NCBI GenBank assembly: GCA_001769295.1
Contig: MEOR01000161.1
Coordinates: forward strand, 9,370 to 42,334
Direction: 5' to 3'
Source: Bacteroidetes bacterium GWF2_49_14
GTDB lineage: Bacteria > Bacteroidota > Bacteroidia > Bacteroidales > UBA12481
Length of the DNA stretch: 32,965 bases
In this document: one piece after another, positions 8,696-16,925 of the stretch
How the letters are laid out: each line of letters starts with the position of its first letter
How positions within the stretch are numbered: position 1 is the stretch's first letter
Program-made: the position numbers and the translations under genes
Notes under the pieces: generated by a model
What the model saw: only the letters and a program-made list of their open reading frames with translations
What the model was told of the DNA's origin: nothing
Databases searched by the model: none

Positions 8696-8768
8696 GTCAT
8701 TCCGGCGAATGCCGGAATCTCCTGCCAGGTGCTCCGAGGCAGGAGATCCCGATTTTCATCGGGATGAC
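8696..8768. repeat. Three-hairpin palindromic element, copy 1 (GTCAT...ATGAC)
   Basis: Flanked by GTCAT (8696) and ATGAC (8764-8768), the element folds as three successive stems. ATTCCGGC/GCCGGAAT (8699-8718) has loop GAAT. ATCTCCTGCC/GGCAGGAGAT (8717-8747) has a loop of about 11 bases. ATCCCGAT/ATCGGGAT (8746-8765) has loop TTTC. It lies in the convergent gap between tsaD and rnfA and resembles REP-type intergenic palindromes. It may act as a bidirectional terminator or mRNA stabiliser. Confidence 0.85.
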
Positions 8769-8783
8769 AGTTCTGGCCGTACC

Positions 8784-8803
8784 GGCCGGCCTTAGTGCCG
8801 GCC
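8784..8803. repeat. GC-rich hairpin directly after rnfA
   Basis: GGCCGGC (8784-8790) and GCCGGCC (8797-8803) form a 7-bp stem with a 6-base loop, ten bases beyond the rnfA stop. There is no T-tract on either side, so it is not a textbook terminator. Confidence 0.55.
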
Positions 8804-8812
8804 TAACCAGGT

Positions 8813-9388
8813 TCACTTGACGATTCCGCTGAATCCCATAAAGGCCAGGGAGAGAAGGCCTGCCATGATGAGGGAGATCGGAAAACCTTTCATGCCCTTT
8901 GGAACCCCCAATAATTCGATTCTCTCCCTGAGTCCGGCGAAAATTATGATGGCCAGGCCAAAGCCTGCAGCATTGGCCGCTGTGAAGACTACCCCCTGAA
9001 GAAGGTTATAATCATTCTGAATGGTCAGGATGGCAATACCCAGGACCGCGCAGTTCGTGGTGATCAGGGGAAGGAATATTCCCAATGCCTGGTAAAGGCT
9101 CGGCGAGATCTTCTTCAGGATGGTTTCAACCATTTGCACCAGCGCGGCGATCACCAGGATAAAAACGATGGTCTGCATGTAGGCGATATGGAAAGGATCC
9201 AGAACAAATTTCTGCAGGAGGTAGGTCACTATCGTTGCAAGCACCATCACAAACATAACGGCTGCCGACATGCCGGCGGCGGTGCCAACACGGTTGGAAA
9301 CACCAAGAAACGGACAGATTCCCAGAAACTTGGCCAGTACGATATTGTTGACGAAGATGGCGCTGATCAGTATTATTAAGTATTCCAT
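8813..9388 (-). CDS. rnfA: Electron transport complex subunit RnfA
   Basis: 191 residues with six predicted membrane helices and the family's characteristic start ([30 protein letters not shown]). RnfA and RnfE are paired inner-membrane subunits that hold an iron-sulfur centre between them, within the Rnf complex that couples ferredoxin oxidation and NAD+ reduction to ion export. The conserved cysteine in GICPFLG (near residue 24) is present, as is a second one in TNCAVLG near residue 112. Length is typical. It is the last gene of the operon, 17 bases after rnfE. Confidence 0.96.
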   Translation of the reverse strand: MEYLIILISAIFVNNIVLAKFLGICPFLGVSNRVGTAAGMSAAVMFVMVLATIVTYLLQKFVLDPFHIAYMQTIVFILVIAALVQMVETILKKISPSLYQALGIFLPLITTNCAVLGIAILTIQNDYNLLQGVVFTAANAAGFGLAIIIFAGLRERIELLGVPKGMKGFPISLIMAGLLSLAFMGFSGIVK

Positions 9389-9405
9389 GTTTTCGGCGAT
9401 TTCTT

Positions 9406-9996
9406 TTATTTGGATTTCTTAAGCTTATTTACCAGGGCGATCAGGTAGCCCAGGGCGATAAAGGCACCGGGTGACAGGATAAACACCAGAATGGTATTGG
9501 CATTTTCAGGAAGCAGGCGCATTCCGAAGAAGGATCCGTTACCAAGGATTTCACGTATGCCTCCCAGGGTTGTCAGTGCAAGCGTAAATCCGATTCCCAT
9601 GCCCAGCCCGTCGAGCAGTGAGTCGAGAACCGAGTTCTTCTGCGCAAAGGCTTCAGCCCTTGCCAGAATGATGCAGTTTACCACGATCAGCGGCACAAAG
9701 ACGCCCAGTGATTTGTACAAACCCGGAACGAATGCCTCCATGGTCATTTGGACAATCGTGACAAATGATGCAATGACCACCACAAAAATCGGAATTCTAA
9801 CCTTGTTGGGAACCCAGTTCTTTATGGCTGAAATCACGATGTTCGACATCGTTAGGACAAAGAGTGTTGCCACCCCCATCCCTGCCCCATTGAAGGCAGA
9901 AGTGGTAACGGCAAGAGTCGGACACATCCCGATCAGGAGAACCAGTGCGGGGTTCTCCTGAAGTATCCCTTTGGTAAAATGCTTGAAATGGTTCAT
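9406..9996 (-). CDS. rnfE: Electron transport complex subunit RnfE
   Basis: 196 residues from the ATG at 9996, which overlaps the rnfG stop as ATGA; a longer frame starting at 10047 would overlap rnfG by over 50 bases and adds nothing conserved. The protein has about six membrane helices, with family motifs [29 protein letters not shown] and [21 protein letters not shown]. It is the partner of RnfA, with cysteines in GMCPTLA and VNCII that match those of RnfA and would bind the intramembrane cluster. It ends with a lysine-rich tail (NKLKKSK). Confidence 0.95.
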   Translation of the reverse strand: MNHFKHFTKGILQENPALVLLIGMCPTLAVTTSAFNGAGMGVATLFVLTMSNIVISAIKNWVPNKVRIPIFVVVIASFVTIVQMTMEAFVPGLYKSLGVFVPLIVVNCIILARAEAFAQKNSVLDSLLDGLGMGIGFTLALTTLGGIREILGNGSFFGMRLLPENANTILVFILSPGAFIALGYLIALVNKLKKSK

Positions 9997-10565
9997 TTTC
10001 TTTCTCCTTTCTTCCAGGCATTCCAGGCTCGCATAATGGCATCGCAAAATGCTCTGGAACTGATCGTTGCAGCTGTAATTGCGTCAATTTCGCCACCATC
10101 TTTTTTAACTTTTAACTTACTGGTTTCCGGATTCTTACCTGGAAATTGGTCCTTGAATTTAGGCTCGAGCATTTTCGTTCCCAATCCCGGGGTTTCCTTG
10201 TGTTCAAGAACCGAGGTATTATTGATCGTGCCGTCGGGATTAAGGCCTACCATAACACTAAATGAGCCCGAGAAGGCAATGTTGGTTTTTGAACTGATCG
10301 CAACCCCGACCAGCACACTGTCCATTTTTGCCGGAAAGCATTCCAGTTCGCCCAGGTCCGTTTCAATCAGGTACACCTCTTCGCTGGGATTATTATTGAA
10401 GGGCGGCACCACTTTTTGAATGGCTTCCAGCTTGGCTTTCAGTTTTGCTTCTGCAATCGGGCTTTCGGTAATGCTGTTCATATATCCCAGGAGACTGGAA
10501 GCTACGGCGCAGACTCCCAACAGGGACATCACCATGGTTTTGAAGTTTGATTCGAGTTTAGCCAT
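9993..10565 (-). CDS. rnfG: Electron transport complex subunit RnfG (FMN-binding)
   Basis: 190 residues: an N-terminal membrane anchor (about 8-30) and a periplasmic FMN-binding domain. The family mark HKETPGLGTKM is at about 122-132. The covalent flavin site, normally SGAT or TGAT followed by S/T, reads TAATIS at about 164-169, so the usual glycine is replaced by alanine. The threonine that bonds FMN (about T167) is present. It overlaps rnfD by eight bases and rnfE by four, so the genes are translationally coupled. Confidence 0.94.
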   Translation of the reverse strand: MAKLESNFKTMVMSLLGVCAVASSLLGYMNSITESPIAEAKLKAKLEAIQKVVPPFNNNPSEEVYLIETDLGELECFPAKMDSVLVGVAISSKTNIAFSGSFSVMVGLNPDGTINNTSVLEHKETPGLGTKMLEPKFKDQFPGKNPETSKLKVKKDGGEIDAITAATISSRAFCDAIMRAWNAWKKGERK

Positions 10566-11565
10566 GTTTTACAACCTCCCCGAACCGTTTGGGTTTAACA
10601 TATTTATCGATTAACGGAACAAAAGCATTCATAATCAAAATGGCAAATGAGACCCCTTCGGGATAAGCCCCGAACAGTCGGATCAGGCAGGTTATCAATC
10701 CGATACCGACCCCGAAAATAATCTGCCCGACCGGGGTCATCGGGGAGGTCACCATGTCGGTTGCCATGAAAATGGCGCCCAGAATGACACCTCCAGCCAG
10801 CAGGTGGAAGAGCGGATCAGCAAATTTATCGGGATTAATTAGCCACATGAGGCCGGTAAACAGCACAACAGTAGACAGGATGGAGACAGGGATATGCCAG
10901 GTAATCACCTTTTTAATCAGCAGGTACAGTCCCCCGAGCAGCAGTGCCAGTGCGGAAATCTCGCCGAGCGAACCCGACATGTTGCCCAGGAACATCTGGC
11001 CATAATCAGGAATATCTTTAAGCAGGTCAACCATCGGCTGCCCGTTTTTAAGACCCTCCTTCATGATCCCCAGCGGTGTTGCGCCGGTAGTCGCATCGAG
11101 ATATGCAAATCTTGACTCAACGGCCTTTGGCCAGGAGGTCATCTGTACCGGAAAGGAGACGAGCAGGAAGATCCGGCCGGCCAGTGCGGGATTGAAAGGG
11201 TTTTTGCCCAGACCTCCGAAGGACATTTTTGCGATGCCGATGGCCACGAGACTGCCTACGACGATCATCCAGACCGGCAGGTTGCTGGGAACATTGAATG
11301 CCAGCAGGACGCCGGTTACCGCGGCTGAGCCGTCCCAAAGGGTTGGCTTCACTTTCAGCAGAAAGCGCGCGATCAGGTATTCAAAGACCAGGCAGGAGAC
11401 AACAGCCACACCCGTCACAATCAGGGCGCCCACTCCGAAAAAGATGAGTGAAACGGCAAATGCCGGAACCATCGCAAGCAGGACCCGGTACATGATTTTT
11501 TGCACCGATTCGCTGCCAAAGACATGCGGCGAATGGGAAACGGTCAACAGGTTGTTTGGACTCAT
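10558..11565 (-). CDS. rnfD: Electron transport complex subunit RnfD
   Basis: 335 residues, multi-spanning, with the NqrB/RnfD family hallmarks. The N-terminus has SPHVFGSESVQKIMYRVLLAMVPA. A conserved block reads GGLGKNPFNPALAGRIFLL (about 117-135). The covalent FMN site is DATTGATPLG (about 157-166), where the threonine of GAT carries the flavin. It forms part of the electron path across the membrane with RnfG. Its ATG shares one base with the rnfC stop (TAATG), a coupled arrangement. Confidence 0.96.
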   Translation of the reverse strand: MSPNNLLTVSHSPHVFGSESVQKIMYRVLLAMVPAFAVSLIFFGVGALIVTGVAVVSCLVFEYLIARFLLKVKPTLWDGSAAVTGVLLAFNVPSNLPVWMIVVGSLVAIGIAKMSFGGLGKNPFNPALAGRIFLLVSFPVQMTSWPKAVESRFAYLDATTGATPLGIMKEGLKNGQPMVDLLKDIPDYGQMFLGNMSGSLGEISALALLLGGLYLLIKKVITWHIPVSILSTVVLFTGLMWLINPDKFADPLFHLLAGGVILGAIFMATDMVTSPMTPVGQIIFGVGIGLITCLIRLFGAYPEGVSFAILIMNAFVPLIDKYVKPKRFGEVVKHG

Positions 11566-12890
11566 TATTTTCTGGCTCTGATTATTCGGTTAACATTGCT
11601 TTTCCCAATCCGGATATAGTCCAGCAGCGGACGGTGCGACGGGCAGGTATAGCTGCAGGATCCGCATTCCATGCAATCAAGGGTGTGTTCGGATTCCATA
11701 TCTTCCCATCGTTTGGCTTCGCCGAGGCTCATCAGCAGGTAGGGTTCCAGCCCCATCGGGCAGGCACTGCTGCAGCGGGAGCACCGGATGCAGTTCATCG
11801 ATTGTTTCCTGGCTGATTCCTGATCTGACATGATCAGGATTCCGGAAGTCCCTTTGGTAACGGGCACTCCGAGCATGGGTAGTGCTTTCCCCATCATCGG
11901 TCCGCCGTTGATCACTTTTGCGGCATTCCCGGGCAGGCCGCCTACCGCGTCAATCAGCTGGATCACAGGTGTACCGATCCGGACCTGGAAATTTGCAGTA
12001 TGTGCCAGGTTTTTGCCTGTTACGGTAACAACCCTCTCGAAGAGCGGCTTGTTTTTCAGTACCGCCTCATAAACTGCAAATGCGGTTCCCACATTATGAA
12101 CGACAGCCCCAACCTCAATGGGCAATCCAAGCGAGGGCACCTCGCGGCCGGTTATGGCCTTGATAAGCTGCTTCTCCCCACCCTGCGGATATTTAACCTT
12201 AAGGGCACATACCGTAATACCCGGATAACCGGCAGCCAGTCCAGCCAGGTGGCGGATTGCATCCGGCTTGTTTCTCTCAATTCCGATAACAGCGCGTTCA
12301 ACTCCCAGCGCCCTCATGAGCAGCTGAATGCCGGTTAGGATTTCTTCTCCTTTTTCCAGCATCAGCCGGTGGTCGGAGGTGAGATACGGTTCACATTCCA
12401 CTCCGTTGATTATCAGAATATCAGCTTTCTTTCCTTTCGGAACCGATATCTTGACATGTGAGGGGAATGTGGCTCCGCCCAGTCCGACTATCCCCATCTC
12501 CTTAACCTTTGCGATGATTTCATCCCCGGTTATTCCATTGGGTTTAGCCAGCACCGGTGTACGGTCGATCGATTCGAGCCACTCATCTCCACTTACCTCG
12601 ATGAAGATTGCGGGTTTAGCATATCCCGATGCGTCGGGAGCGGGTTCAATTTTCTGGATAATTCCCGAAACCGGAGAATGGATATTAGCCGAAACAAAGC
12701 CGGATACCTCAGCGATGAGCTGACCGACCTTTACGGCATCACCTTTTGCAACGACGGGTTGTGCGGGTGCACCAAGATGCTGCGACAAATGAATGCAGGC
12801 AATTTCCGGAAGGGAAAGCAACGAAATGGCTGAACCCGAGGCAATCTTTAGGCCGGGGGGATGAACTCCCCCTTTTGGAAACGTTCTCAA
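11565..12890 (-). CDS. rnfC: Electron transport complex subunit RnfC
   Basis: 441 residues. The conserved beginning TFPKGGVHPP is followed by the NADH/FMN-binding (Nqo1-like) region with GLGGATFPSHVK (about 136-147) and an SLBB-like section. Two [4Fe-4S] motifs sit near the C-terminus, CIRCSRCSSACP and CMECGSCSYTCP. RnfC is the soluble NAD(H)-binding subunit at the cytoplasmic face. There is no ATG in a sensible place: the frame opens with TTG (12888-12890) directly after the rnfB stop codon, and the conserved residues start a few codons later. TTG is therefore the likely start, with translation coupled to rnfB. Confidence 0.95.
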   Translation of the reverse strand: MRTFPKGGVHPPGLKIASGSAISLLSLPEIACIHLSQHLGAPAQPVVAKGDAVKVGQLIAEVSGFVSANIHSPVSGIIQKIEPAPDASGYAKPAIFIEVSGDEWLESIDRTPVLAKPNGITGDEIIAKVKEMGIVGLGGATFPSHVKISVPKGKKADILIINGVECEPYLTSDHRLMLEKGEEILTGIQLLMRALGVERAVIGIERNKPDAIRHLAGLAAGYPGITVCALKVKYPQGGEKQLIKAITGREVPSLGLPIEVGAVVHNVGTAFAVYEAVLKNKPLFERVVTVTGKNLAHTANFQVRIGTPVIQLIDAVGGLPGNAAKVINGGPMMGKALPMLGVPVTKGTSGILIMSDQESARKQSMNCIRCSRCSSACPMGLEPYLLMSLGEAKRWEDMESEHTLDCMECGSCSYTCPSHRPLLDYIRIGKSNVNRIIRARK

Positions 12891-13778
12891 TTAGAAACCC
12901 TCCATTATAGTTTTGTTTGCTTGTGTTTCTGTTACTGCAACCTCAACATCCGCCTTTTTCCGCGGCGGGAAATTGATTTCCTGAATGGAATCGGTAGGGC
13001 AAACCTCCACACACTTGCGGCACAATTTACACTTCACCGGATCAATGTATGCGAGGAAATTCTCGATGGTTATAGCGTCATATTCGCAGGCCTTCAGGCA
13101 GGCTTTGCATCCGATGCAGGCAACCGAGCATGCCTTTTTGGCCGAGGCGCCCTTGTCCATGTTGATGCAGGACACATATATCTTGCGGTCCTTCTTGTTC
13201 TTTTTACGAAGCTCGATGATCATTTTCGGGCAGGCTTTCACACAGGCACCGCAGGAGGTACATTTCGCATCATCCACTTCGGGAAGCAGGGTCACCGGGT
13301 TCATGTGGATGGCATCGAACGTGCAGACCACCGTACAATCGCCCAAACCCAGACATCCGAAAGAACAGGCAGTATCGCCGGAATAAAGTCCGCTTGCAAT
13401 TTCGCAGGTCATCGCACTGTCATACCGGTTGGTCCGCCGGCGATGGTCGGGGCTGCCGGCGCATCTTACCACAGCTACCGTAGGATCTTTTGTTGCGGCA
13501 ACCCTGCCAAGGGCTTCGGCCACTTTGACCATCCCGTCATTGCCGCCTACCGGGCAAAACATCAGGTCCAGGGACTCAGCCTTTACGCAGGCATCCGCGA
13601 ACCCCCTGCATCCGGGAAATCCGCATCCCCCGCAATTGGCACCCGGAAGAATGCCTTCGACATCATCAATGCGCGGATCTTCAAAAACCTTGAATTTCTG
13701 AGCGATCAGGAAAAGAATTACGCCGGATAGGCTACCGATGACACTTAAACTGATGATCGTAATTACGATCGTATTCAT
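12891..13778 (-). CDS. rnfB: Electron transport complex subunit RnfB (polyferredoxin)
   Basis: 295 residues. An N-terminal membrane helix (about 4-26) is followed by the Fes domain with its four-cysteine cluster (GANCGGCGFPGC..C, about 47-68). Further on come several ferredoxin-type [4Fe-4S] motifs, including CTSCGACVKACPK, CIGCKACLKACEYD and CKLCRKCVEVCPTD. RnfB is the ferredoxin-interacting entry point for electrons. The C-terminal tail after the last cluster (PPRKKADVEVAVTETQANKT) is low in conservation. The start lies six bases after the rseC stop. Confidence 0.96.
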   Translation of the reverse strand: MNTIVITIISLSVIGSLSGVILFLIAQKFKVFEDPRIDDVEGILPGANCGGCGFPGCRGFADACVKAESLDLMFCPVGGNDGMVKVAEALGRVAATKDPTVAVVRCAGSPDHRRRTNRYDSAMTCEIASGLYSGDTACSFGCLGLGDCTVVCTFDAIHMNPVTLLPEVDDAKCTSCGACVKACPKMIIELRKKNKKDRKIYVSCINMDKGASAKKACSVACIGCKACLKACEYDAITIENFLAYIDPVKCKLCRKCVEVCPTDSIQEINFPPRKKADVEVAVTETQANKTIMEGF

Positions 13779-13784
13779 ATCCTG

Positions 13785-14210
13785 TTAATTATTCGTTTTA
13801 CGTATTCTAAAGTCAAATTGTGCGGCGAGCCGCTTCCGGTAAAGCCATACAATAAAGTAATAGGGTACCAGTGAACCTATGGCAATCATTGCGGAGAGTC
13901 CTTCACGACCCGTTAGTTCACTCAGTCCGAACAGGACTGCCAGTAAAATTACAAGTGGAAAAACATACCCATAGGCCAGAGCCCGGAAGCCCTGCTTCTC
14001 TTCGAGCATCACCTCCACACGATCCCCGACCGCATATCCGGAGCTTCCTTTCAATACGTCAACAAATTTCTCCTCTGATCCGGATACCGCACAAACACCT
14101 TTTGCATGGCAGGCAGCGCAGGCCGAATGAGCTACGAACCGAACGCGGATCAAATCCCCGGTAATTCTTTCAACCACTCCCTCGTGTGAAACCGCCGAAC
14201 CATTTCCCAT
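13785..14210 (-). CDS. rseC: RseC/MucC family protein (SoxR-reducing system)
   Basis: 141 residues. A small N-terminal beta domain holds a cysteine cluster CAACHAKGVC (about residues 32-41), which may bind metal or a cluster. Two membrane helices follow (about 78-96 and 105-123), ending in a basic tail. RseC-type proteins are found with Rnf/Rsx genes; in E. coli rsxABCDGE and rseC act together to keep SoxR reduced. Here it is the first gene of the rnf operon, with a Bacteroidota -7 box about 26 bases upstream. A role in Rnf maturation or electron transfer is inferred. Confidence 0.88.
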   Translation of the reverse strand: MGNGSAVSHEGVVERITGDLIRVRFVAHSACAACHAKGVCAVSGSEEKFVDVLKGSSGYAVGDRVEVMLEEKQGFRALAYGYVFPLVILLAVLFGLSELTGREGLSAMIAIGSLVPYYFIVWLYRKRLAAQFDFRIRKTNN

Positions 14211-14235
14211 AGGTGCCTGTTAGAAAAATAACACA

Positions 14236-14243
14236 CAAAATTA
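14236..14243 (-). promoter_or_regulatory. -7 element of the rseC-rnf operon
   Basis: On the minus strand the sequence reads TAATTTTG, an exact match to TAnnTTTG, about 26 bases before the rseC ATG. No clear -33 TTG is seen at standard spacing. It lies back to back with the promoter of the M16 gene pair. Confidence 0.55.
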
Positions 14244-14271
14244 CCCGATTCGCCTTGCATAAATATTGCCT

Positions 14272-14304
14272 TTTGTCAGGTTTTTGAAAATAAGACTACA
14301 TTTG
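14272..14304 (+). promoter_or_regulatory. Promoter of the M16 peptidase pair
   Basis: TTTG (14272-14275) and TACATTTG (14297-14304) are separated by 21 bases, close to the Bacteroidota TTTG-N19-21-TAnnTTTG pattern. The expected transcript start is near 14311, which places the true start codon at 14323 and rules out the upstream in-frame ATG at 14266. Confidence 0.65.
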
Positions 14305-14322
14305 TCCGAACCCCTCAAAAGA

Positions 14323-15564
14323 ATGGAATACACAAAACATATCCTGGATAACGGACTGACAATCATAGTACATACGGATAAAAGCTCCCCGATGGTCGCT
14401 ATGAATATTCTGTATAATGTAGGTGCGCGGGATGAAGACCCCAAATTGACCGGATTTGCGCATCTTTTTGAGCACCTGATGTTCGGGGGGTCTGTCAATA
14501 TCCCCGATTTTGATATGCCGCTTCAGATGGCCGGAGGGGAAAACAATGCCTTTACCAATAATGATTATACGAACTACTATCTGACTCTTCCGGCTCAAAA
14601 CCTTGAAACCGCCTTCTGGCTGGAATCTGACCGGATGCTCGAGCTGGCATTTTCAGAGGAGAGTCTCGCAGTTCAAAAGAAGGTAGTCATTGAAGAGTAC
14701 AGGCAGCGTTATCTCAACCAGCCCTACGGTGATGCTTGGTTGCTGCTGAGGGCTCTTGCCTATTCTGCGCATCCCTACCGCTGGCCAACCATCGGAATGG
14801 AGATCAGGCACATAGAGGACGCCACCCTGTCTGCTGTAAAAACCTTTTTTTTCAGCCACTACGCTCCGAACAATGCCATCCTCACCCTGGCCGGAGATAT
14901 AGAACCGGACCAGGCAATCCAACTGTCGGAAAAATGGTTTGGCCCGATCCCTTCCAGATTGGTGCCGCTCCGTAACCTGCCTGGTGAGCCAAAACAGCTC
15001 TCCCCCCGCTATCAGGAAAAAAAAGGAAATGTGCCGGGTCCTGCCGTTTATCTTGCCTGGCATATGGGCGATCGGCTGAGCCGTAATTACTATCAGAATG
15101 ACTTGTTATCCGATGTACTGTCCAGCGGCATGAGTGCAAGGCTGTTCCTGAATCTGGTAAAAGATAAAAAACTATTCAGCGACATTGATGCCTACATAAC
15201 GGGAGACCGGGATCCGGGTTTATTTGTGATCAGCGGGCGACTGGCCGATCAGGTTGACCCGACTGAAGGGATGAAGGCTGTCGGGCAGGAATTGCTCAAC
15301 CTGATTGAAGAGCCGGTTAAACCCCGGGAACTGGAGAAGGTCCTGAACCGGATGGAGTCGAACCTGCTGTTCAATAATATGAACATTGTCAACAAGGCCA
15401 TGAATCTTGGGTATTACCAGTGGCTGGGAAATCCCGCGAGGCTGTCACAAGAACTCGGTATTTACCGGTCTGTTACCGCACAGGAATTACAGTCTGCCGC
15501 TGCCGGTCTCTTCAGCGAAGAGAACTGTTCCAGACTGGTTTACCTCAGTAATGACGGAAAATAA
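14323..15564 (+). CDS. M16 family zinc metallopeptidase, catalytic subunit
   Basis: 413 residues from the ATG at 14323; the frame extends to an ATG at 14266, but that one lies upstream of the predicted promoter. The zinc motif HxxEH is intact (HLFEH, residues 47-51), with the third ligand glutamate about 73 residues later (E124, in VVIEEYRQRY). The typical N-terminal MEYTKHILDNGLTIIVHTDKSSP-type strand and the peptidase M16 C-terminal domain (from about 165, FFFSHYAPNNAILTLAGDI) are present. Single-domain bacterial members work as heterodimers with an inactive partner, which is the next gene. It probably degrades peptides or processes proteins; it could be periplasmic or cytoplasmic, as no signal peptide is visible. 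Confidence 0.93.
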   Translation: MEYTKHILDNGLTIIVHTDKSSPMVAMNILYNVGARDEDPKLTGFAHLFEHLMFGGSVNIPDFDMPLQMAGGENNAFTNNDYTNYYLTLPAQNLETAFWLESDRMLELAFSEESLAVQKKVVIEEYRQRYLNQPYGDAWLLLRALAYSAHPYRWPTIGMEIRHIEDATLSAVKTFFFSHYAPNNAILTLAGDIEPDQAIQLSEKWFGPIPSRLVPLRNLPGEPKQLSPRYQEKKGNVPGPAVYLAWHMGDRLSRNYYQNDLLSDVLSSGMSARLFLNLVKDKKLFSDIDAYITGDRDPGLFVISGRLADQVDPTEGMKAVGQELLNLIEEPVKPRELEKVLNRMESNLLFNNMNIVNKAMNLGYYQWLGNPARLSQELGIYRSVTAQELQSAAAGLFSEENCSRLVYLSNDGK

Positions 15565-15565
15565 G

Positions 15566-16858
15566 ATGAACCGAAAAAATATACCGGAAATCCGGACCGT
15601 TGAGAAGCTGAACCTGATCCATCCCGAAAAAATGCAGCTATCAAACGGCATTCCCCTGGTGGTCATTGATGCCGGTACAGAACCGGTTTGCCGCATCGAT
15701 TTTGTTTTTGAGGCTGGAAGCCGTTACCAGGATAAACTGTTTCAGGCTTCCCTTACTAACCAGATGATCCCGGAGGGAATACCCGGGCTGACCGGTGGAG
15801 AGATTGCTGAACAATTTGAGTTTTACGGAAGTTTCTTTAATGTATCGGCAGATCGGGATGAGGCTGACCTGACCATCCATACGTTGGAGAAATACCTGGA
15901 ACCGGTCCTTGTGCTGACCCGCAAAGTCCTGCTCGAAGCTATTTTCCCGGAGGAGGAACTTGAAATCATCAAGGCAAACCGGATTCAGTCCATGAAAGTG
16001 GACGAGCAGCGGGTTGAAAGCCAGGCACGCAAGCATTTTAACCAGGCGGCATTCGGTGCAAGCCATCCGTATGGGGTGATCGGGGAAGCCGTGGATGTTT
16101 CGCTGATCAGGAGCCAGGACCTGTCGGATTTTCACAGGACGGCTTACGGACCACGGAATTGCCGGATCCTGGCGACCGGTCCCAACCGGGCCACCTATAT
16201 TCCACTGCTTGAGAAATTTTTCGGCTCAGGCTGGGATGAAGCAGGGAACCAGGGCGGGCTTGCGTTCTCGGATGTTCCACCAGTAAATCCTGTCGGCAAG
16301 AGAGAAATACGGGTTCCGATGGACAGTGCCGTGCAAACTGCCTTCCGCATAGGATGCCCGCTGTTTGGACGGAAACATCCTGATTTTCAGGATCTCACAA
16401 TCGCCAATACTATCCTGGGCGGATATTTTGGATCCCGTCTGATGAGCAATATTCGCGAAAACAAAGGATATACCTATGGGATATCTTCGCATGTGGCTGC
16501 ATTGAGGGATACCGGATTTTTCGTGATCGGGACAACGGTTGGTGCAGATGTTTGGGAGGATGCAATTGTTGAATGCAATCGTGAGATGACGATGCTTGGA
16601 GAGCAAACGATACCGGAATCAGAGCTTATCCGGGTAAAAAACTACCTGATCGGTCAGCTCCAACGCTCAATTGATGGCCCGTTCCAGCTTGCTGACCAAT
16701 ATCGTCCACTGTGGATGAATAACTTGGATTTCAAATATTTATCAGATTTCATGCTCCGGGTTAACCATATTACCTCGGCGGAAATCAGGATTCTTTCACG
16801 GAAATACTTCCAGCCGGAATTCATGATTACAGTTGCAGCAGGTCCCATCGAAAGCTGA
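15566..16858 (+). CDS. M16 family peptidase-like protein, non-catalytic subunit
   Basis: 430 residues if translation starts at the ATG at 15566, one base after the upstream stop; an in-frame ATG at 15551, overlapping the upstream gene by 14 bases, is also possible. The fold matches M16: LSNGIPLVVIDAGTEPVCRIDFVFEAGSRYQ at the N-terminus and RENKGYTYGISSHVAALRDTGFFVIGT, the substrate-binding signature, at about 305-330. The zinc motif is missing: the place of HxxEH reads LTNQMI. This is typical of the inactive partner that supplies the R/Y substrate-binding pair to an M16 heterodimer. It should therefore form one enzyme with the preceding gene. Confidence 0.9.
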   Translation: MNRKNIPEIRTVEKLNLIHPEKMQLSNGIPLVVIDAGTEPVCRIDFVFEAGSRYQDKLFQASLTNQMIPEGIPGLTGGEIAEQFEFYGSFFNVSADRDEADLTIHTLEKYLEPVLVLTRKVLLEAIFPEEELEIIKANRIQSMKVDEQRVESQARKHFNQAAFGASHPYGVIGEAVDVSLIRSQDLSDFHRTAYGPRNCRILATGPNRATYIPLLEKFFGSGWDEAGNQGGLAFSDVPPVNPVGKREIRVPMDSAVQTAFRIGCPLFGRKHPDFQDLTIANTILGGYFGSRLMSNIRENKGYTYGISSHVAALRDTGFFVIGTTVGADVWEDAIVECNREMTMLGEQTIPESELIRVKNYLIGQLQRSIDGPFQLADQYRPLWMNNLDFKYLSDFMLRVNHITSAEIRILSRKYFQPEFMITVAAGPIES

Positions 16859-16925
16859 AAAGGAATTGCTAATTTCACGGATCATTGGAATCGGAAAATA
16901 ATCCGGCCGGCGAAATGGAATCCAT

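Noticed and set aside
12861-13730. A 289-codon frame on the plus strand
   Set aside because: Antisense to rnfB, whose cysteine motifs and operon position are unambiguous.
14266-14322. Longer N-terminus for the first M16 gene
   Set aside because: The promoter elements at 14272-14304 lie inside this stretch, and the family's conserved start begins after 14323.
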